Shown here: positions 10,605 through 30,470 of the stretch, one piece after another
How positions within the stretch are numbered: the stretch's first letter is position 1
Layout of the letters: the number at the start of each line of letters is the position of its first letter
Source of the DNA: Glebionis coronaria
Taxonomy: Eukaryota; Streptophyta; Magnoliopsida; Asterales; Asteraceae
Direction: 5' to 3'
DNA: 64,000 bases
Assembly: GCA_025667525.1 (NCBI GenBank)
Contig: CM046875.1
Span: forward strand, 289,930,140-289,994,139
Translations under genes and position numbers: made by a program
The notes under the pieces: model-generated
The model's input: the letters and a program-made list of their open reading frames with translations, nothing else
What the model was told of the DNA's origin: nothing
The model's database searches: none

Positions 10605-12286
10605 CTATTTTACGCTCTTTGTTTTCCTAAACAAGAGTGGTAATTTACTACAATCAAAGACTTCCATACTTTCTTCAACCATGTCATAGAAGATAGCCAT
10701 CATATACCTTTGGAAAGTCCTAGGAGCATTGCATAAGCCGAAAGGCATTCTTTTATAAGCAACTGTTCCATAAGGACAGGTGAATGTGTTTTTCTCTTGG
10801 TCTTTAGGATCGATGGGAATTTGAAAATACCCGGAGAAACCATCTAAGAAGTAATAATAGTCATTACCCGCTAAACGCTCGAGCATTTGATCCATGAAAG
10901 GGAGATGAAAATGATCTTTGCGAGTGGCATGATTGAGCTTGCGATAGTCTATGCAAACTCGCCAACCCGTGACAAGTCGAGTAGGAATCAACTCGTTGTT
11001 TTCATTGGGAACAACTGTTATTCCGCCTTTGTTAGGCACACAATGGACGGGACTAACCCATGGCGAATCCGAAATAGGGTAAATCATTCCGGCATCTAGA
11101 AGTTTGATAACCTCTTTCTTGATGACGTTATGAATTCGAGGATTAACCCTTCTTTGGCTTTGGATTGCGGGTTTAAAGTCATCTTCCATGAGAATTTTAT
11201 GAGTACAAAAGTTCGGATCAATTCCGCGGATATCAGAAATTTTCCAAGCAATTACCTTCTTATGATTCTTTAACACGTCGATAAGTCGAGATTTTTCTTC
11301 TTCTTTCAAGTCCTTAGCGATGATGACGGGTAACTTCTTATTGTCTTCAAGGAAAACGTACTCGAGATGAGACGGTAGGTCCTTAAGCTCTAAATCCGGA
11401 GGAATTTCGATGGAAGGTGTAGTCAAATTCGGATCATCGATAGAGATTTCCTTAGGAGATGGTGGAGAAATATGGTCTTCATTGAGAAGTTTCTCAATGG
11501 TACGAATGTCTTCATCCCAATTGGAGGGAGAATCGTCATATTGTAAGTCCACATCTCCCAAAGTTGCTTCAAATTCTTTCAAAAGGAAATCACTTTCTCC
11601 ATATGAATTTAGTGATGGAGCAATAGAGGCAACGGTCTCAACAATGGGTAGAGAAGAAGAACCACTTTTACAAGCGTCTTTGAAATGTTCTTCACAAGCC
11701 TCATCAAGAACGTCAATGAAATTAATGCTTTCGTTTTCAGAAGGCTGCTTAGAAAGTTTACCCATGTTGAAGACGATTTTATCGTCACCAACTCTCATGA
11801 TTAATTCGCCCGCGGCTACAATGAGAGTGCGACCGGTCCTCAAGAATGGACGTCCAACGATTAATGGAACACGGGGATCCATCTCGTAGTCAACGACAAC
11901 AAAATCCGCCGGAAAGGTGAATTTGTCGACACCGACGAAGACATCTTCGGCTATCCCCACCGGATAAGCAACCGTACGGTTAGCTAATTCCAATGTCATT
12001 CGTGTGGGGACTAGCTCGGGTAGAGATAATTGTTTCCAAACACTTAATGGCATTAAGTTTATACTAGCACCTAGATCGGCTAGGGCCATACAATTCTCTA
12101 CCCCGGGGAAGTTGCAAGGAATGAGAAAACGACGTGGATCACCAAGTTTGGTGGGTAATTTCCTTAAGAGCACTGCGGAGCAATTCTCATTAAGTTGGGT
12201 CTGAGCGATATCATTAAGTTTCTCCTTATTACTGAGAAGATCTTTAAACATTTTAGCATATTTCGGCATGTGAGCGAGAGCCTAAG
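10605..12286 (-). pseudogene. Athila-type pol fragment: protease and start of reverse transcriptase
   Basis: An open frame (12269 to 10605, 554 codons) follows the [18 protein letters not shown] start. It contains a retropepsin-like site ([13 protein letters not shown]), a linker, and reverse transcriptase motifs: WRVCIDYRKLNHATRKDHFHLP, the YYFLDGFSGYFQIPI region with the first catalytic aspartate, and MPFGLCNAPRTFQRYMMAIF. Homology stops at about 10664 after MEVF, so the second catalytic region, RNase H and integrase are missing. The last 20 codons come from unrelated DNA. The upstream end is the insertion point at 12286. Confidence 0.9.
12282..12286. repeat. Target-site duplication, left copy (CTAAG)
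   Basis: CTAAG precedes TGTCACA here and again at 19985-19989. CTCAG follows the last LTR at 30466-30470. One mismatch separates the two sides, consistent with an aged 5-bp duplication. Confidence 0.7.
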
Positions 12287-15115
<2,829 letters not shown>

Positions 15116-15131
15116 TCACTCCCTCCTAATA
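15116..15131 (-). promoter_or_regulatory. Polypurine tract of the Tekay-like element, copy 1
   Basis: The minus strand reads AGGAGGGAGTGA directly before TGTGACAACCC of the LTR, as expected for the plus-strand DNA primer. The same tract is at 22642-22656. Confidence 0.75.
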
Positions 15132-18100
15132 GAAATATCGTCCCGAGATTTACTCCTAAGGACCAAACACACAAACAACAAATCACATGAGGATACTTGT
15201 TCTAAACGAACTCCCCTCATTTCCACGTGAACTTCAGTTCAAGTTTCAAAATACCACATATACAAACCAAAAATAATTAAACTCATTGCCAAACTCTTGA
15301 CCTTACAGTCAATAAATCTCACGAATGAGTCTTTGATAAATCAAAGACTCTTATTAACACAAGTCCCGAATAACCGTACATGCTAAATGCATTCTCAAAC
15401 AACCTTTACCAATCTCAATACATGAAATGTATCATGTATACAACTCATTTCCCCAGGAAATTCTATACTCATAAGCTACTGGTCCGATCTTTCCAAAGAT
15501 CATAAATGGACCTACAAAACCCTACATCAACTCTTCCATTTTACCAAAACGTACCACCCGTTACTATGGGTGAAATTTCATACACACTTTGTCACTAACT
15601 CTAGTGGTTTCCTCCATCTCTACATAGCATCCCTTGTTGCTCTCATCCTTTCTACAAACACCATTACTACATTAGTAGCCTCTTTTACCAATTCTAGTCC
15701 ACAATGGGGACAAGTCACCCTATCCTTTCATATAGTGCCCCAAATGGCATTTATCGACTTCTAGTATAATAACTACCATTATATGAAAACTCAGCCATCG
15801 CTAATGAGTTTCCTAACTCCCTCTAATCAATCACTCATGCCCTCAGTGTAACCCTTAAGGTTGTATAAATATCTCAATTGCCCATCCTTTTCTAGTTAGC
15901 TGGATATACTCATATCCAATCATGTTCATCAACTCCCTTTAGTCTGTACTCCAAACTACTTAAAATTCCAATTTCCTTACAAAGTGACCTATGACGGTCT
16001 TTCACATATCCATCAGTTCTTCCCTTGCCATAATCCTTCATAGGGCATTTCATACATATTAGGCTAACTTTTACGCCAAAACCCTCTATTCCATCACATT
16101 CGTACGTAATCCTTCCAACTTCTCAACTACGTGACTTCTCATTCCTCTTGAATATGAGATGAATTAGTCTGTCTATCGACTATCATCCAACTCTCGTCGT
16201 ACTTATTCTTCCACCGCATTATGTATCCCTTTCACCAACTTCGTCCTTACATCGCCCTTTCTAAGCTACTCCTATCTATGTAGGAAGTATAGTCTACGTC
16301 CCTTTTCTCCATATGATTGTCCAAGCCACGCAATATACATATTGACGCGTTCTCTGCTTTAGACAACTCAACTCGTGCAACCTACATCCTTCATCCAAAC
16401 CACCCTAATACGTCATCCATATAGTCTTAGCTTCACTTCATTCTTCTTATTCCAGGTCTTATCAACCATGCTTTCCTTTCCCAGATGGTACTTGGCCTTG
16501 CAATTTTCTTTCACCACTTAACTCCACCCATCACCTTTGTCAAATGTTCAATCAAGATGATTGAATATGTGTTGGAGATGTTCATGATCCGTATAGATCA
16601 TTCTCCACGTCTCGTACACCAAATGCCTCTAGCATTCTAGGCAGATATAACAGTCTAGCTCCACTAACTAAGTCTATCCAGTTCTTCCAAATCTTAAGTT
16701 CCTGCAACGTATAAGTGATCGCCTTTCTTTGGCGTCCTCGTACGCGTCTAAATCCTTGCTCCACGTATCGTCATGCTTCGCGGATTCATCCAGTCCTTCC
16801 GATAATGCCAAGATCGGCTCATTATCCAATCCACTTCTTCAGCCTCCAAAATGCTTCCTCATCCTTCTTCACTTCGCCCCTTGCTGGTTCCATGATATGT
16901 CATCATCTCTAACTACTCATCATGGTAAACTTATTACTAAAACTCACACTCGAAAATCTCACGTATAACTCCACTCCAAAACCAACACATAATTCGCCTC
17001 ACTCCTCCTTCTCAGATTTGAGTAGTTCAAGATGTCGTCGACGCTCCCTATGACAACTCGTTTATACACGTTCATGCATACTTGGTTCATTGAGATCATG
17101 AAAACCGCTAGTGCTTTGGCGAAGCCAAATGCATAACCGTAAACCCAAAGCGTTCATACAACATCCTTAACAGTTTCAACTATGTCCTCCTTGCACCCTG
17201 TCTTAGCGGCAATACGAATAAATTCCTGCCTCGTTCTACTTTCAAAATTCAACACGCATTTTAAAAGACCAATGGTTCCTCTCATCAGACCACTCAACCG
17301 CTTTCCACATCCAATCTAATACTAAGCAACTCAACTTTTACCTTGCATACGTTGCAATTTCTAACAGCTCTTGTTTTTAAATCACTCCATCAACGATTTG
17401 CCTTGGAAAGACACTAACTCCAACTCCTCTCACTTCTCCTACTTGCTCTATTTATGGTTCTACCTCACAGTAATAGGCAAACCTACTAAATTTCAAGAAA
17501 TTTTCGGAAAACTTACATGCCCTACGAACAATCATAAATACCTTTGAGGTATTGTATCCCCTTCCAACACTCTCTATGGCGCGTTACTTGTGCTATTATC
17601 CCACAAATCTCTATTCATCTCCTTGGTACTCCTAAGAGACCTCATGACCACATTAGTTCGTCTACGAACTCCTTTCCTCCCCACTAAGGGCATTCCGACC
17701 GTTCTCTCATGGTCACCTACTTAATCGTGTAGGCGCGACCAAGTCTTTCATACGACTACCTCAACGCTCCCGAACAATACGAAACCAAAACTACATCCTG
17801 AATCCACCAGATACGATCCACGAATTAAACCAACGGATAACTAACGACATTTCACGTGCACCAGTTAAAACAAGTCAAAAACCATGAGACTCAAAAGAAA
17901 ACTCAAACCCAAAACGTGTATCAATTCAAAATGACCCATGACAACAAAAAATAATCCAAGAAACACCCAATGGCAACCAAACATATTACGCCCCGCGACA
18001 TATTATTTAAACCGTGCAAAAGATCGACTTTTCCAAAAGAATTTATATCTTTTTTTTATTATTACCTCCCACATCTATGTGACTCAAAAAATCTACAAAT

Positions 18101-19498
18101 AACCTTCTAGACGATCTCAAAACTCAACTCAAAGACTAGGTATCCCGTACATCCAAAATCATAAAAAATAAACTACTATTCAAACTCAACCTTTAACCCG
18201 ACACTTGTACAATAATTTCGGCCAAGATACTGACCTCCCATGACTATACATTCTGAATATTTGAAAAATACATTCCGAGTACATAATTTTTGGCTTTTAA
18301 ATCACCCAAAAAGCTTTAAAAACGAACAAGTTACGACCAAAACAATTTTATACTAGTTGTTTTAAAAAGACTTAAGATTAAATTTAGTGATTAATGTAAT
18401 CCTTTTAAATGACAGATATAATTGTATGTGTAACCTTCATAAACTCAATTTAACCTTGTATTAATAATTATAAATGACGTGAATCGGTTAAACCCAATTA
18501 TATAAACTATGTAAGTAGAAAGAAATTTTACTTCGCTTTATTTTAAAGAAAGTCCTTTAGAATTTGAAATATATAAGTGTTGATTAAAAAGAAATCTTAT
18601 GTTACATCTTCTTTCAAACACGACTTCAACACCTTACCCTTATTTTACCGAATACAACCAACCATCTAACTCAATATATACCGACCAAAAGAAATGCAAG
18701 ACCCAACACAAAAGATTTCATTATCTCAAAAGAAATCCCAAGTTAGTTCAATAGACTTAAAACCAAGAACACCATTTTAAAACGTACACGTGAAATATGA
18801 AACTCAAAGAATACGCTACAAGACACACTTCAAAAGATTCAAAACGTCGTTGGAACTCCAACAAACTCCAACACCATAAAACACGAACAAACACAAGGTA
18901 CGTTCAAGTTATAATAACTAGTGAACGACCATATACCATAACCTAACACGTAGTAGTATATATACATCCGCATATATATACCTATCGAATCTCCCAAACA
19001 TACTCGTTATCATACATGTCAAGTCAATCAATCGCTTTATACGCTCGTTTTTCCATACGAGTGATCACCATCTTACCGTGCCACAACAAGGCATAAAGCC
19101 CACCTCCAAAACCAAACCATACCGTGTGACCCCATAATCACACAACACAACTATAATCCAAAACATATAACACAAAAAGAACAATAGCCATTTCATAGGC
19201 AGCCATTACATAAACTCATATATAATACATATACCCAAATTCTACATCTCATCATATACAAGCATGTACTAACCCTCTTTCATGCAATCATACTTGAGAA
19301 CCCATTGAAGTTGTGGTACTTGTATAACTATATTGGCCACCATACTTATACAATTACCCTTTCTCCAATGCACTCCCTCCTATGACGACACTTATAAGAA
19401 TCAATACAACATATAACACATAAATCCATCTACTCACATAAGCTCATAATCACATAACCAAATAGGTCCAAACCTCCATCTATTAAAATAACATAGTG
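15116..19498 (-). pseudogene. Decayed gypsy polyprotein, internal region copy 1 (truncated)
   Basis: No frame is open for long, but the minus strand still shows ordered gypsy traces. From the 3' side these are a post-integrase tract reading VGPFMIFGKIGPVAYEYRI at about 15455-15525, an integrase-core remnant around WMIVDRQTNSSH at about 16150-16200, and a reverse transcriptase remnant with SVDDILNYS at about 17005-17055, preceded by YERFGFTVMHLAS near 17105-17150. The order and style fit a Tekay/Del-type chromovirus; that is inference. This copy lacks the last 550 bp next to the primer site. Small frames here (for example 15570-15764) are not genes. Confidence 0.7.
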
Positions 19499-19535
19499 TT
19501 ATATTAAAATGCAAATATAATGTCATAAATGGCGA
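19499..19535. other. Filler junction of the tandem duplication
   Basis: Copy 1 of the internal sequence stops after AACATAGT. About 30 bp identical to the LTR interior (12367-12396) follow, and then Athila pol resumes at CCGGTCC. GCGA is shared at the second switch and TAAAAT at the first. This is a two-step, microhomology-type junction. Confidence 0.85.
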
Positions 19536-19989
19536 CCGGTCCTCAAGAATGGACGTCCAACGATTAATGGAACACGGGGATCCATCTCGTAGTCAACGAC
19601 AACAAAATCCGCCGGAAAGGTGAATTTGTCGACACCGACGAAGACATCTTCGGCTATCCCCACCGGATAAGCAACCGTACGGTTAGCTAATTCCAATGTC
19701 ATTCGTGTGGGGACTAGCTCGGGTAGAGATAATTGTTTCCAAACACTTAATGGCATTAAGTTTATACTAGCACCTAGATCGGCTAGGGCCATACAATTCT
19801 CTACCCCGGGGAAGTTGCAAGGAATGAGAAAACGACCCGGATCACCAAGTTTGGTGGGTAATTTCCTTAAGAGTACTGCGGAGCAATTCTCATTAAGTTG
19901 GGTCTGAGCGATATCAATAAGTTTCTCCTTAATACTGAGAAGATCTTTAAACATTTTATCATATTTCGGCATGTGAGCGAGAGCCTAAG
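19536..19989 (-). pseudogene. Duplicated fragment of Athila protease
   Basis: The frame from 19972 ([18 protein letters not shown]) encodes the same protease region as 11833-12286, including [14 protein letters not shown], with a few amino-acid changes and premature truncation at the filler junction. It exists only because the duplicated segment included 450 bp of the host element. Confidence 0.92.
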
Positions 19990-21239
19990 TGTCACATCCC
20001 ACCATGGCGGAATATGGGGCGCGACGTATGGATATCATCACAACAAACGGTGTCTCTATAGAGAAAACTAAAATGCAAATATAATGTCATAAATGGCGAC
20101 ACAAATGTCATGACAATATCTCAACATAGCAGGAGTCTAGGTAAGTAGGTAACAGTCCTACCTCTTACCCAAGACAAACAAATAACACTAACAATCAACA
20201 TATAGGTTCATAGTATCACTATCAAAACAATCAGAAAGAAAATAAACTAAGAAGGAACGGGGATCTCCTTCTAAATGCAATCCTAATGCATCCAAATCTA
20301 GCCACTTCTATCCTCAAGCTTAACCACATTCTCACCTGAAAGAGACACTAAAACACGTCAACATAAAGTTGGTGAGAGTCATAGGTTTAGACTCAAACGC
20401 CAAAATCATACCATAAGCTGTGAGTACAACCAAAAGTTAAAAACGTATGGACAATGTGATACTTAACATGCATTAACAAACTAACATTCAAGATTTAACC
20501 AATCAAACCAAAACCAAGTCCAAATCCAAGGCTCCCAGCCTTACCAAACACCATACTCCCATAGGTACTCAAACACCTATGAACCAATCCCAAGGCCCCG
20601 CCTTGTCAACAACCCCTTGGTCCCATAGATGCTCACACATCTATGTACCTCCCCAAGGCCCCGCCTTGTCAACATCCCCTTAGTACCAAGTCAAAACATA
20701 AATAATCAAGAATTATCTAGTAGTTAATCACATAAGTATGCACACATAAGTCCATTACCAACGCCAAACATTCACAACATAAATTTATAAACAACATAAC
20801 ACAGTGTCTCTTCCATCCCATCTGGAAGTCAAAAACAATAGTAAACATGGGACTATGAAACTCACCTGATTGAGCTTCTCCAAAAGTCCTCGCACTAGCA
20901 AAAAGCTAAAAAACCAAAAACACATAATCAAAACATGAACCAATCACTAAGATGGCTCATCAATCTATGATGGAAATCTAATCTCCTCCTATATAAACCT
21001 CATTTAAATTCTCTAAGCATCTCATTACACCCCTCTATAAAGCCCTTAGCTCATTTTACTTCATATCCCGTCCCGTTAACATTTTACCCAAAACAGTCCC
21101 AGTTTTAGGTCTCCAAACTATAAGCCAAACGCCCACTTAAACATACTCATGATCTGTGTAAAGGGAATATTTATACCCTTACATATGTTAGCTAACACCT
21201 CCCACTTGCCCCAACCTTAAAGCTACTGTTAATGCCCCG

Positions 21240-21286
<47 letters not shown>

Positions 21287-22641
21287 CTTTTGTCATTCCA
21301 GATTTACTGATTTTAAACATACAAAACGTTTCTTATGATTAGGGGGTCTTACCCTAAACCACAATCTTAGCCCCAATGCAGATAATTACTATAATATATA
21401 AACCATCTCTCATGTTCGTTAGAAGATCCCAATGCAACCCTAAGTACCCCAAAAAACCCAAAACTTAAAAAGAAAACAGGCTGACTTCAAAACTGTTTTG
21501 ACCTCCGACTGTTGTAACCTGTTTTTGACCCACTTCCCTACCTCCAATTTAGTTCTCGTTTCTTGCATTGGAAAGCCACTTCAATTACCTTTTCAGGGAT
21601 ACTTGGATCACAAAATAAGAGTTTATAGAACTCCCGATATGATCAAAACAATTGACTCAAAATTCTGCCCAGTTTTTAAAAACGGGTTTAATCAAATTAA
21701 CTTAATTAATTACCCATAACACCATTAAATACAAGCCCTAGTTTATGTAATCATCATGATATCATTAATATAACATTAATTTACTGTTTTTACATTAAAC
21801 CCTAACCTAAATCCATCATATGATGATTAAAGAAAACATAAAAATAATTTAATTGAAAAGGGTTATGAAGGTTTTACCTTTAATTTAATGGAAGATGAAA
21901 AAACTATGAAAACCCTAAAAATACTCCATAAACCGTCGACTCATTCTTTTTTCCAGGGATTTATGTTTTTTTTTCTCTTTAAAATCCTTATATAATGTAC
22001 ACAAGAATCCTAGTCCAATTATAAAACTTGTTTCCTTTTTTTTCTCTTTTTCTTTTTTTTTTCCTTTCTTTTCTTGCGTCCAAAACCGACCCTACCCCCT
22101 TAATTTTCGTTTTTTTTATTTTTATTACTAATGTATGTATTAATAATATTACCTTAATTTTACTTAATTTATTTCAGCTCCTAAAGCCTCCAAAACCTCA
22201 AAACCGTTAAACTAGTCAGTTTTTACGCGTTTTACCGTAAAAGACGTAAAATATACACTTTTATAAAAAATCTCAAATTTTGAAATAAAATTTATATTTA
22301 AGTCCTAAATGACTTAAAACCATCCGGAAGAATACTCCCGTGACTAAATACCTCTTCCGAGACCTCTAAATGCTAAACCGTAAATCGTAAAAATACGATT
22401 TTCTATAATACATATACGTATACGTAAAACCACTAAATATCACCATATCATTTCATAGTCACAACCATGTGAGCTCATGAACATGAAATCATCTCACATC
22501 GTTTCACTCACAAGGTACCCCGTACCGGAAACGATATCCAAACCACAATCTATACACACCAATAAGCACATAAACACGTAAAGACACGTAACTAGCACAA
22601 AATAAAACTAAGTGATGAACCTCAAAACCAGGGTTGTCACA
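19990..22641 (-). repeat. Tekay-like LTR copy 2 (3' LTR)
   Basis: 2652 bp, with the same ends and contents as the other copies. It is shorter mainly because the AT array is only about 46 bp. Confidence 0.9.
21240..21285. repeat. AT microsatellite in LTR copy 2
   Basis: About 46 bp of (AT)n with one GT interruption near 21260, at the same LTR position as the longer arrays. Confidence 0.97.
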
Positions 22642-25600
22642 TCACTCCCTCCTAATAGAAATATCGTCCCGAGATTTACTCCTAAGGACCAAACACACAA
22701 ACAACAAATCACATGAGGATACTTGTTCTAAACGAACTCCCCTCATTTCCACGTGAACTTCAGTTCAAGTTTCAAAATACCACATATACAAACCAAAAAT
22801 AATTAAACTCATTGCCAAACTCTTGACCTTACAGTCAATAAATCTCACGAATGAGTCTTTGATAAATCAAAGACTCTTATTAACACAAGTCCCGAATAAC
22901 CGTACATGCTAAATGCATTCTCAAACAACCTTTACCAATCTCAATACATGAAATGTATCATGTATACAACTCATTTCCCCAGGAAATTCTATACTCATAA
23001 GCTACTGGTCCGATCTTTCTAAAGATCATAAATGGACCTACAAAACTCTACATCAACTCTTCCATTTTACCAAAACGTACCACCCGTTACTATGGGTGAA
23101 ATTTCATACACACTTTGTTACTAACTCTAGTGGTTTACTCCATCTCTACATAGCATCCCTTGTTGCTCTCATCCTTTCTACAAACACCATTACTACATTA
23201 GTAGCCTCTTTTACCAATTCTAGTCCACAATGGGGACAACTCACCCTATCCTTTCATATAGTGCCCCAAATGGCATTTATCGACTTCTAGTATAATAACT
23301 ACCATTATATGAAAACTCAGCCATCGCTAATGAGTTTCCTAACTCCCTCTAATCAATCACTCATGCCCTCAGTGTAACCCTTAAGGTTGTATAAATATCT
23401 CAATTGCCCATCCTTTTCTAGTTAGCTGGATATACTCATATCCAATCATGTTCATCAACTCCCTTTAGTCTGTACTCCAAACTACTTAAAATTCCAATTT
23501 CCTTACAAAGTGACCTATGACGGTCTTTCACATATCCATCAGTTCTTCCCTTGCCATAATCCTTCATAGGGCATTTCATACATATTAGGCTAACTTTTAC
23601 GCCAAAACCCTCTATTCCATCACATTCGTACGTAATCCTTCCAACTTCTCAACTACGTGACTTCTCATTCCTCTTGAATATGAGATGAATTAGTCTGTCT
23701 ATCGACTATCATCCAACTCTCGTCATACTTATTCCTCCACCGCATTATGTATCCCTTTCACCAACTTCGTCCTTACATCGCCCTTTCTAAGCTACTCCTA
23801 TCTATGTAGGAAGTATAGTCTACGTCCCTTTTCTCCATATGATTGTCCAAGCCACGCAATATACATGTTGACGCATTCTCTGCTTTAGACAACTCAACTC
23901 GTGCAACCTACATCCTTCATCCAAACCACCCTAATACGTCATCCATATAGTCTTAGCTTCACTTCATTCTTCTTATTCCAGGTCTTATCAACCATGCTTG
24001 CCTTTCCCAGATGGTACTTGGCCTTGCAATTTTCTTTCACCACTTAACTCCACCCATCACCTTTGTCAAATGTTCAATCAAGATGATTGAATATGTGTTG
24101 GAGATGTTCATGATCCGTATAGATCATTCTCCACGTCTCGTACACCAAATGCCTCTAGCATTCTAGGCAGATATAACAGTCTAGCTCCACTAACTAAGTC
24201 TATCCAGTTCTTCCAAATCTTAAGTTCCTGCAACGTATAAGTGATCGCCTTTCTTTTTCGTCCTCGTACGCGTCTAAATCCTTGCTCCACGTATCGTCAT
24301 GCTTTGCGGATTCATCCAGTCCTTCCGATAATGCCAAGATCGGCTCATTATCCAATCCACTTCTTCAGCCTCCAAAATGCTTCCTCATCCTTCTTCACTT
24401 CGCCCCTTGCTGGTTCCATGATTTGTCATCATCTCTAACTACTCATCATGGTAAACTTATTACTAATACTCACACTCGGAAATCTCACGTATAACTCCAC
24501 TCCAAAACCAACACATAATTCGCCTCACTCCCCCTTCTCAGATTTGAGTAGTTCAAGATGTCGTCGACGCTCCCGATGACAACTCGTTTATACACGTTCA
24601 TGCACACTTGGTTCATTGACATCATGAAAACCGCTAGTGCTTTGGCGAAGCCAAATGCATAACCGTAAACCCAAAGCGTTCATACAACATCCTTAGCAGT
24701 TTCAACTATGTCCTCCTTGCACCCTCTCTTAGCGGCAATACGAATAAATTCCTGCCTCGTTCTACTTTCAAAATTCTACACGCATTTTAAAAGACCAATG
24801 CTTCCTCTCATCAGACCACTCAACCGCTTTCCACATCCAATCTAATACTAAGCAACTCAACTTTTACCTTGCATCCGTTGCAATTTCTAACAGCTCTTGT
24901 TTTTAAATCACTCCAAAAACGATTTGCCTTGGAAAGACACTAACTCCAACTCCTCTCACTTCTCCTACTTGCTCTATTTATGGTTCTACCTCACAGTAAT
25001 AGGCAAACCTACTAACTTTTAGGAAATTTTTGGAAAACTTACATGCCCTACGAACAATCATAAACACCTTTGAGGTATTGTATCCCCTTCCAACACTCTC
25101 TATGGCGCGTTACTTGTGCTAGTATCCCACAAATCTCTATTCATCTCCTTGGTACTCCTAAGAGACCTCATGACCACATTAGTTCGTCTACGAACTCCTT
25201 TCCTCCCCACTAAGGGCATTCCGACCGTTCTCTCATGGTCACCTACTTAATCGTGTAGGCGCGACCAAGTCTTTCATACGACTACCTCAACGCTCCCGAA
25301 CAATACGAAACCAAAACTACATCCTGAATCCACCAGATACGATCCACGAATTAAACCAACGGATAACTAACGACATTTCACGTGCACCAGTTAAAACAAG
25401 TCAAAAACCATGAGACTCAAAAGAAAAATCAAACCCAAGACGTGTATCAATTCAAAATGACCCATGACAACGAAAAATAATCCAAGAAACACCCAATGGC
25501 AACCAAACATATTACGCCCCGCGACATATTATTTAAACCGTGCAAAAGATCGACTTTTCCAAAAGAATTTATATCTTTTTTTTATTATTACCTCCCACAT

Positions 25601-27573
25601 CTATGTGACTCAAAAAATCTACAAATAACCTTCTAGACGATCTCAAAACTCAACTCAAAGACTAGGTATCCCGTACATCCAAAATCATAAAAAATAAACT
25701 ACTATTCAAACTCAACCTTTAACCCGACACTTGTACAATAATTTCGGCCAAGATACTGACCTCCCATGACTATACATTCTGAATATTTGAAAAGTACATT
25801 CTGAGTACATAATTTTTGGCTTTTAAATCAACCAAAAAGCTTTAAAAACGAACAAGTTACGACCAAAACAATTTTATACTAGTTGTTTTAAAAAGACTAA
25901 AGATTAAACTTAGTGATTAATGTAATCCTTTTAAATGACAGATATAATTGTATGTGTAACCTTCATAAACTCAATTTAACCTTGTATTAATAATTATAAA
26001 TGACGTGAATCGGTTAAACCCAATTATATAAACTATGTAAGTAGAAAGAAATTTTACTTCGCTTTATTTTAAAGAAAGTCCTTTAGAATTTGAAATATAT
26101 AAGTGTTGATTAAAAATAAATCTTATGTTACATCTTGTTTCAAACACGACTTCAACACCTTACCCTTATTTTACCGAATACAACCAACCATCTAACTCAA
26201 TATATACCGACCAAAAGAAATGCAAGACCCAATACAAAAGATTTCATTATCTCAAAAGAAATCCCAAGTTATTTCAATAGACTTAAAACCAAGAACACCA
26301 TTTTAAAACGTACACGTGAAATATGAAACTCAAAGAATACGCTAGAAGACACACTTCAAAAGATTCAAAACGTCGTTGGAACTCCAACAAACTCCAGCAC
26401 CATAAAACACGAACAAACACAAGGTACCTTCAAGTTATAATAAATAGTGAACGACCATATACCATAACCTAACACGTAGTAGTATATATACATCCGCATA
26501 TATATACCTATCGAATCTCCCAAACATACTCGTTATCATACATGTCAAGTCAATCAATCGCTTTATACGCTCGTTTTTCCATACGAGTGATCACCATCTT
26601 ACCGTGCCACAACAAGGCATAAAGCCCACCTCCAAAACCAAACCATACCGTGTGACCCCATAATCACACAACACAACTATAATCCAAAACATATAACACA
26701 AAAAGAACAATAGCCATTTCATAGGCAGCCATTACATAAACTCATATATAATACATATACCCAAATTCTACATCTCATCATATACAAGCATGTACTAACC
26801 CTCTTTCATGCAATCATGCTTGAGAACCCATTGAAGTTGTGGTACTTGTATAACTATGTTGGCCACCATACTTATACAATTACCCTTTCTCCAATGCACT
26901 CCCTCCTATGACGATACTTATAAGAATCAATACAACATATAACACATAAATCTATCTACTCACATAAGCTCATAATCACATAACCAAATAGGTCCAAAAC
27001 TCCATCTATTAAAATAACATAGTAAAACTCTAGTAATACCAAAATCCATAGTCTAGCTAAAACAACATAGACTAAATCCAAAACGAAAACATAATCAGTT
27101 ATAAGTCATGTCGCCCGTAAGAGTGGAAACAGCTTAAAATCCTTCATATCCACCTACTCCTAATAACTCGAACCACCACATGATTCTTAGGGAACATGAC
27201 TTAAACATCAAAAGAAAATAATATCTCTCGGGTACATAAAATAACCCATCAAAAGATAGAAACTACCATGTACCGAATTATGTACTATAATGTACAATTT
27301 AAGCAAAATACAACAATGACTAGCGTGGATGATTATGATTCAACCTTCACTAGTCACAACCTGAAAAGAAAATAGCATGAGGCTAAGTATGAAGTTACTA
27401 TGGTTCAATTCATACTAGTCAAAACATCGCAATAAATAACATCCAAACACATCAATTATTATAAAATGCACACATACTCCTATGACGCCTATATGCAGGG
27501 ACCCTTAAGCTATAGACTAGGCTACGCGACTAGGCAACCTAATTCTTTATAACCATTGTCTCTGATACCATTA
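22642..27573 (-). pseudogene. Decayed gypsy polyprotein, internal region copy 2
   Basis: 4.9 kb without a long open frame. The integrase-tail (about 22985-23050) and reverse transcriptase remnants (about 24530-24580) of copy 1 recur. The portion 27025-27573, absent from copy 1, leads up to the primer site. Frames at 23096-23290, 24241-24438 and 26135-26326 lie in this decayed sequence and show no family features. Confidence 0.7.
27559..27570 (-). promoter_or_regulatory. Primer-binding site of the Tekay-like element
   Basis: TGGTATCAGAGA on the minus strand, three bases inside the LTR end at 27574. It matches initiator tRNA-Met and fixes the element's direction. Confidence 0.85.
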
Positions 27574-30465
<2,892 letters not shown>

Positions 30466-30470
30466 CTCAG

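Larger units (their letters stand above)
7870..10664. other. Gene-free AT-rich stretch, probably part of another LTR element
   Basis: No protein-coding gene is supported. A TATA box (TATAAAAGG) lies at 7961-7969 and is followed by a transcribed-leader-like sequence, so an LTR or promoter on the plus strand is possible. The word GCTTATT recurs about twelve times between 8856 and 9650. From about 9900 to 10450 the sequence is very AT-rich. The edge near 10664 cuts into the reverse transcriptase of the Athila-type element. I cannot name the element. Confidence 0.45.

Noticed and set aside
11410..11889. 159-codon plus-strand ORF
   Set aside because: It is antisense to the Athila pol reading frame.
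15570..15764. Small ORF conserved between the two internal copies (also 23096-23290)
   Set aside because: It lies antisense to the decayed polyprotein and its conservation follows from the recent tandem duplication.
16582..16764. Minus-strand 60-codon ORF, duplicated at 24108-24290
   Set aside because: It is part of the decayed gypsy coding region with no intact domain; duplication explains its repetition.
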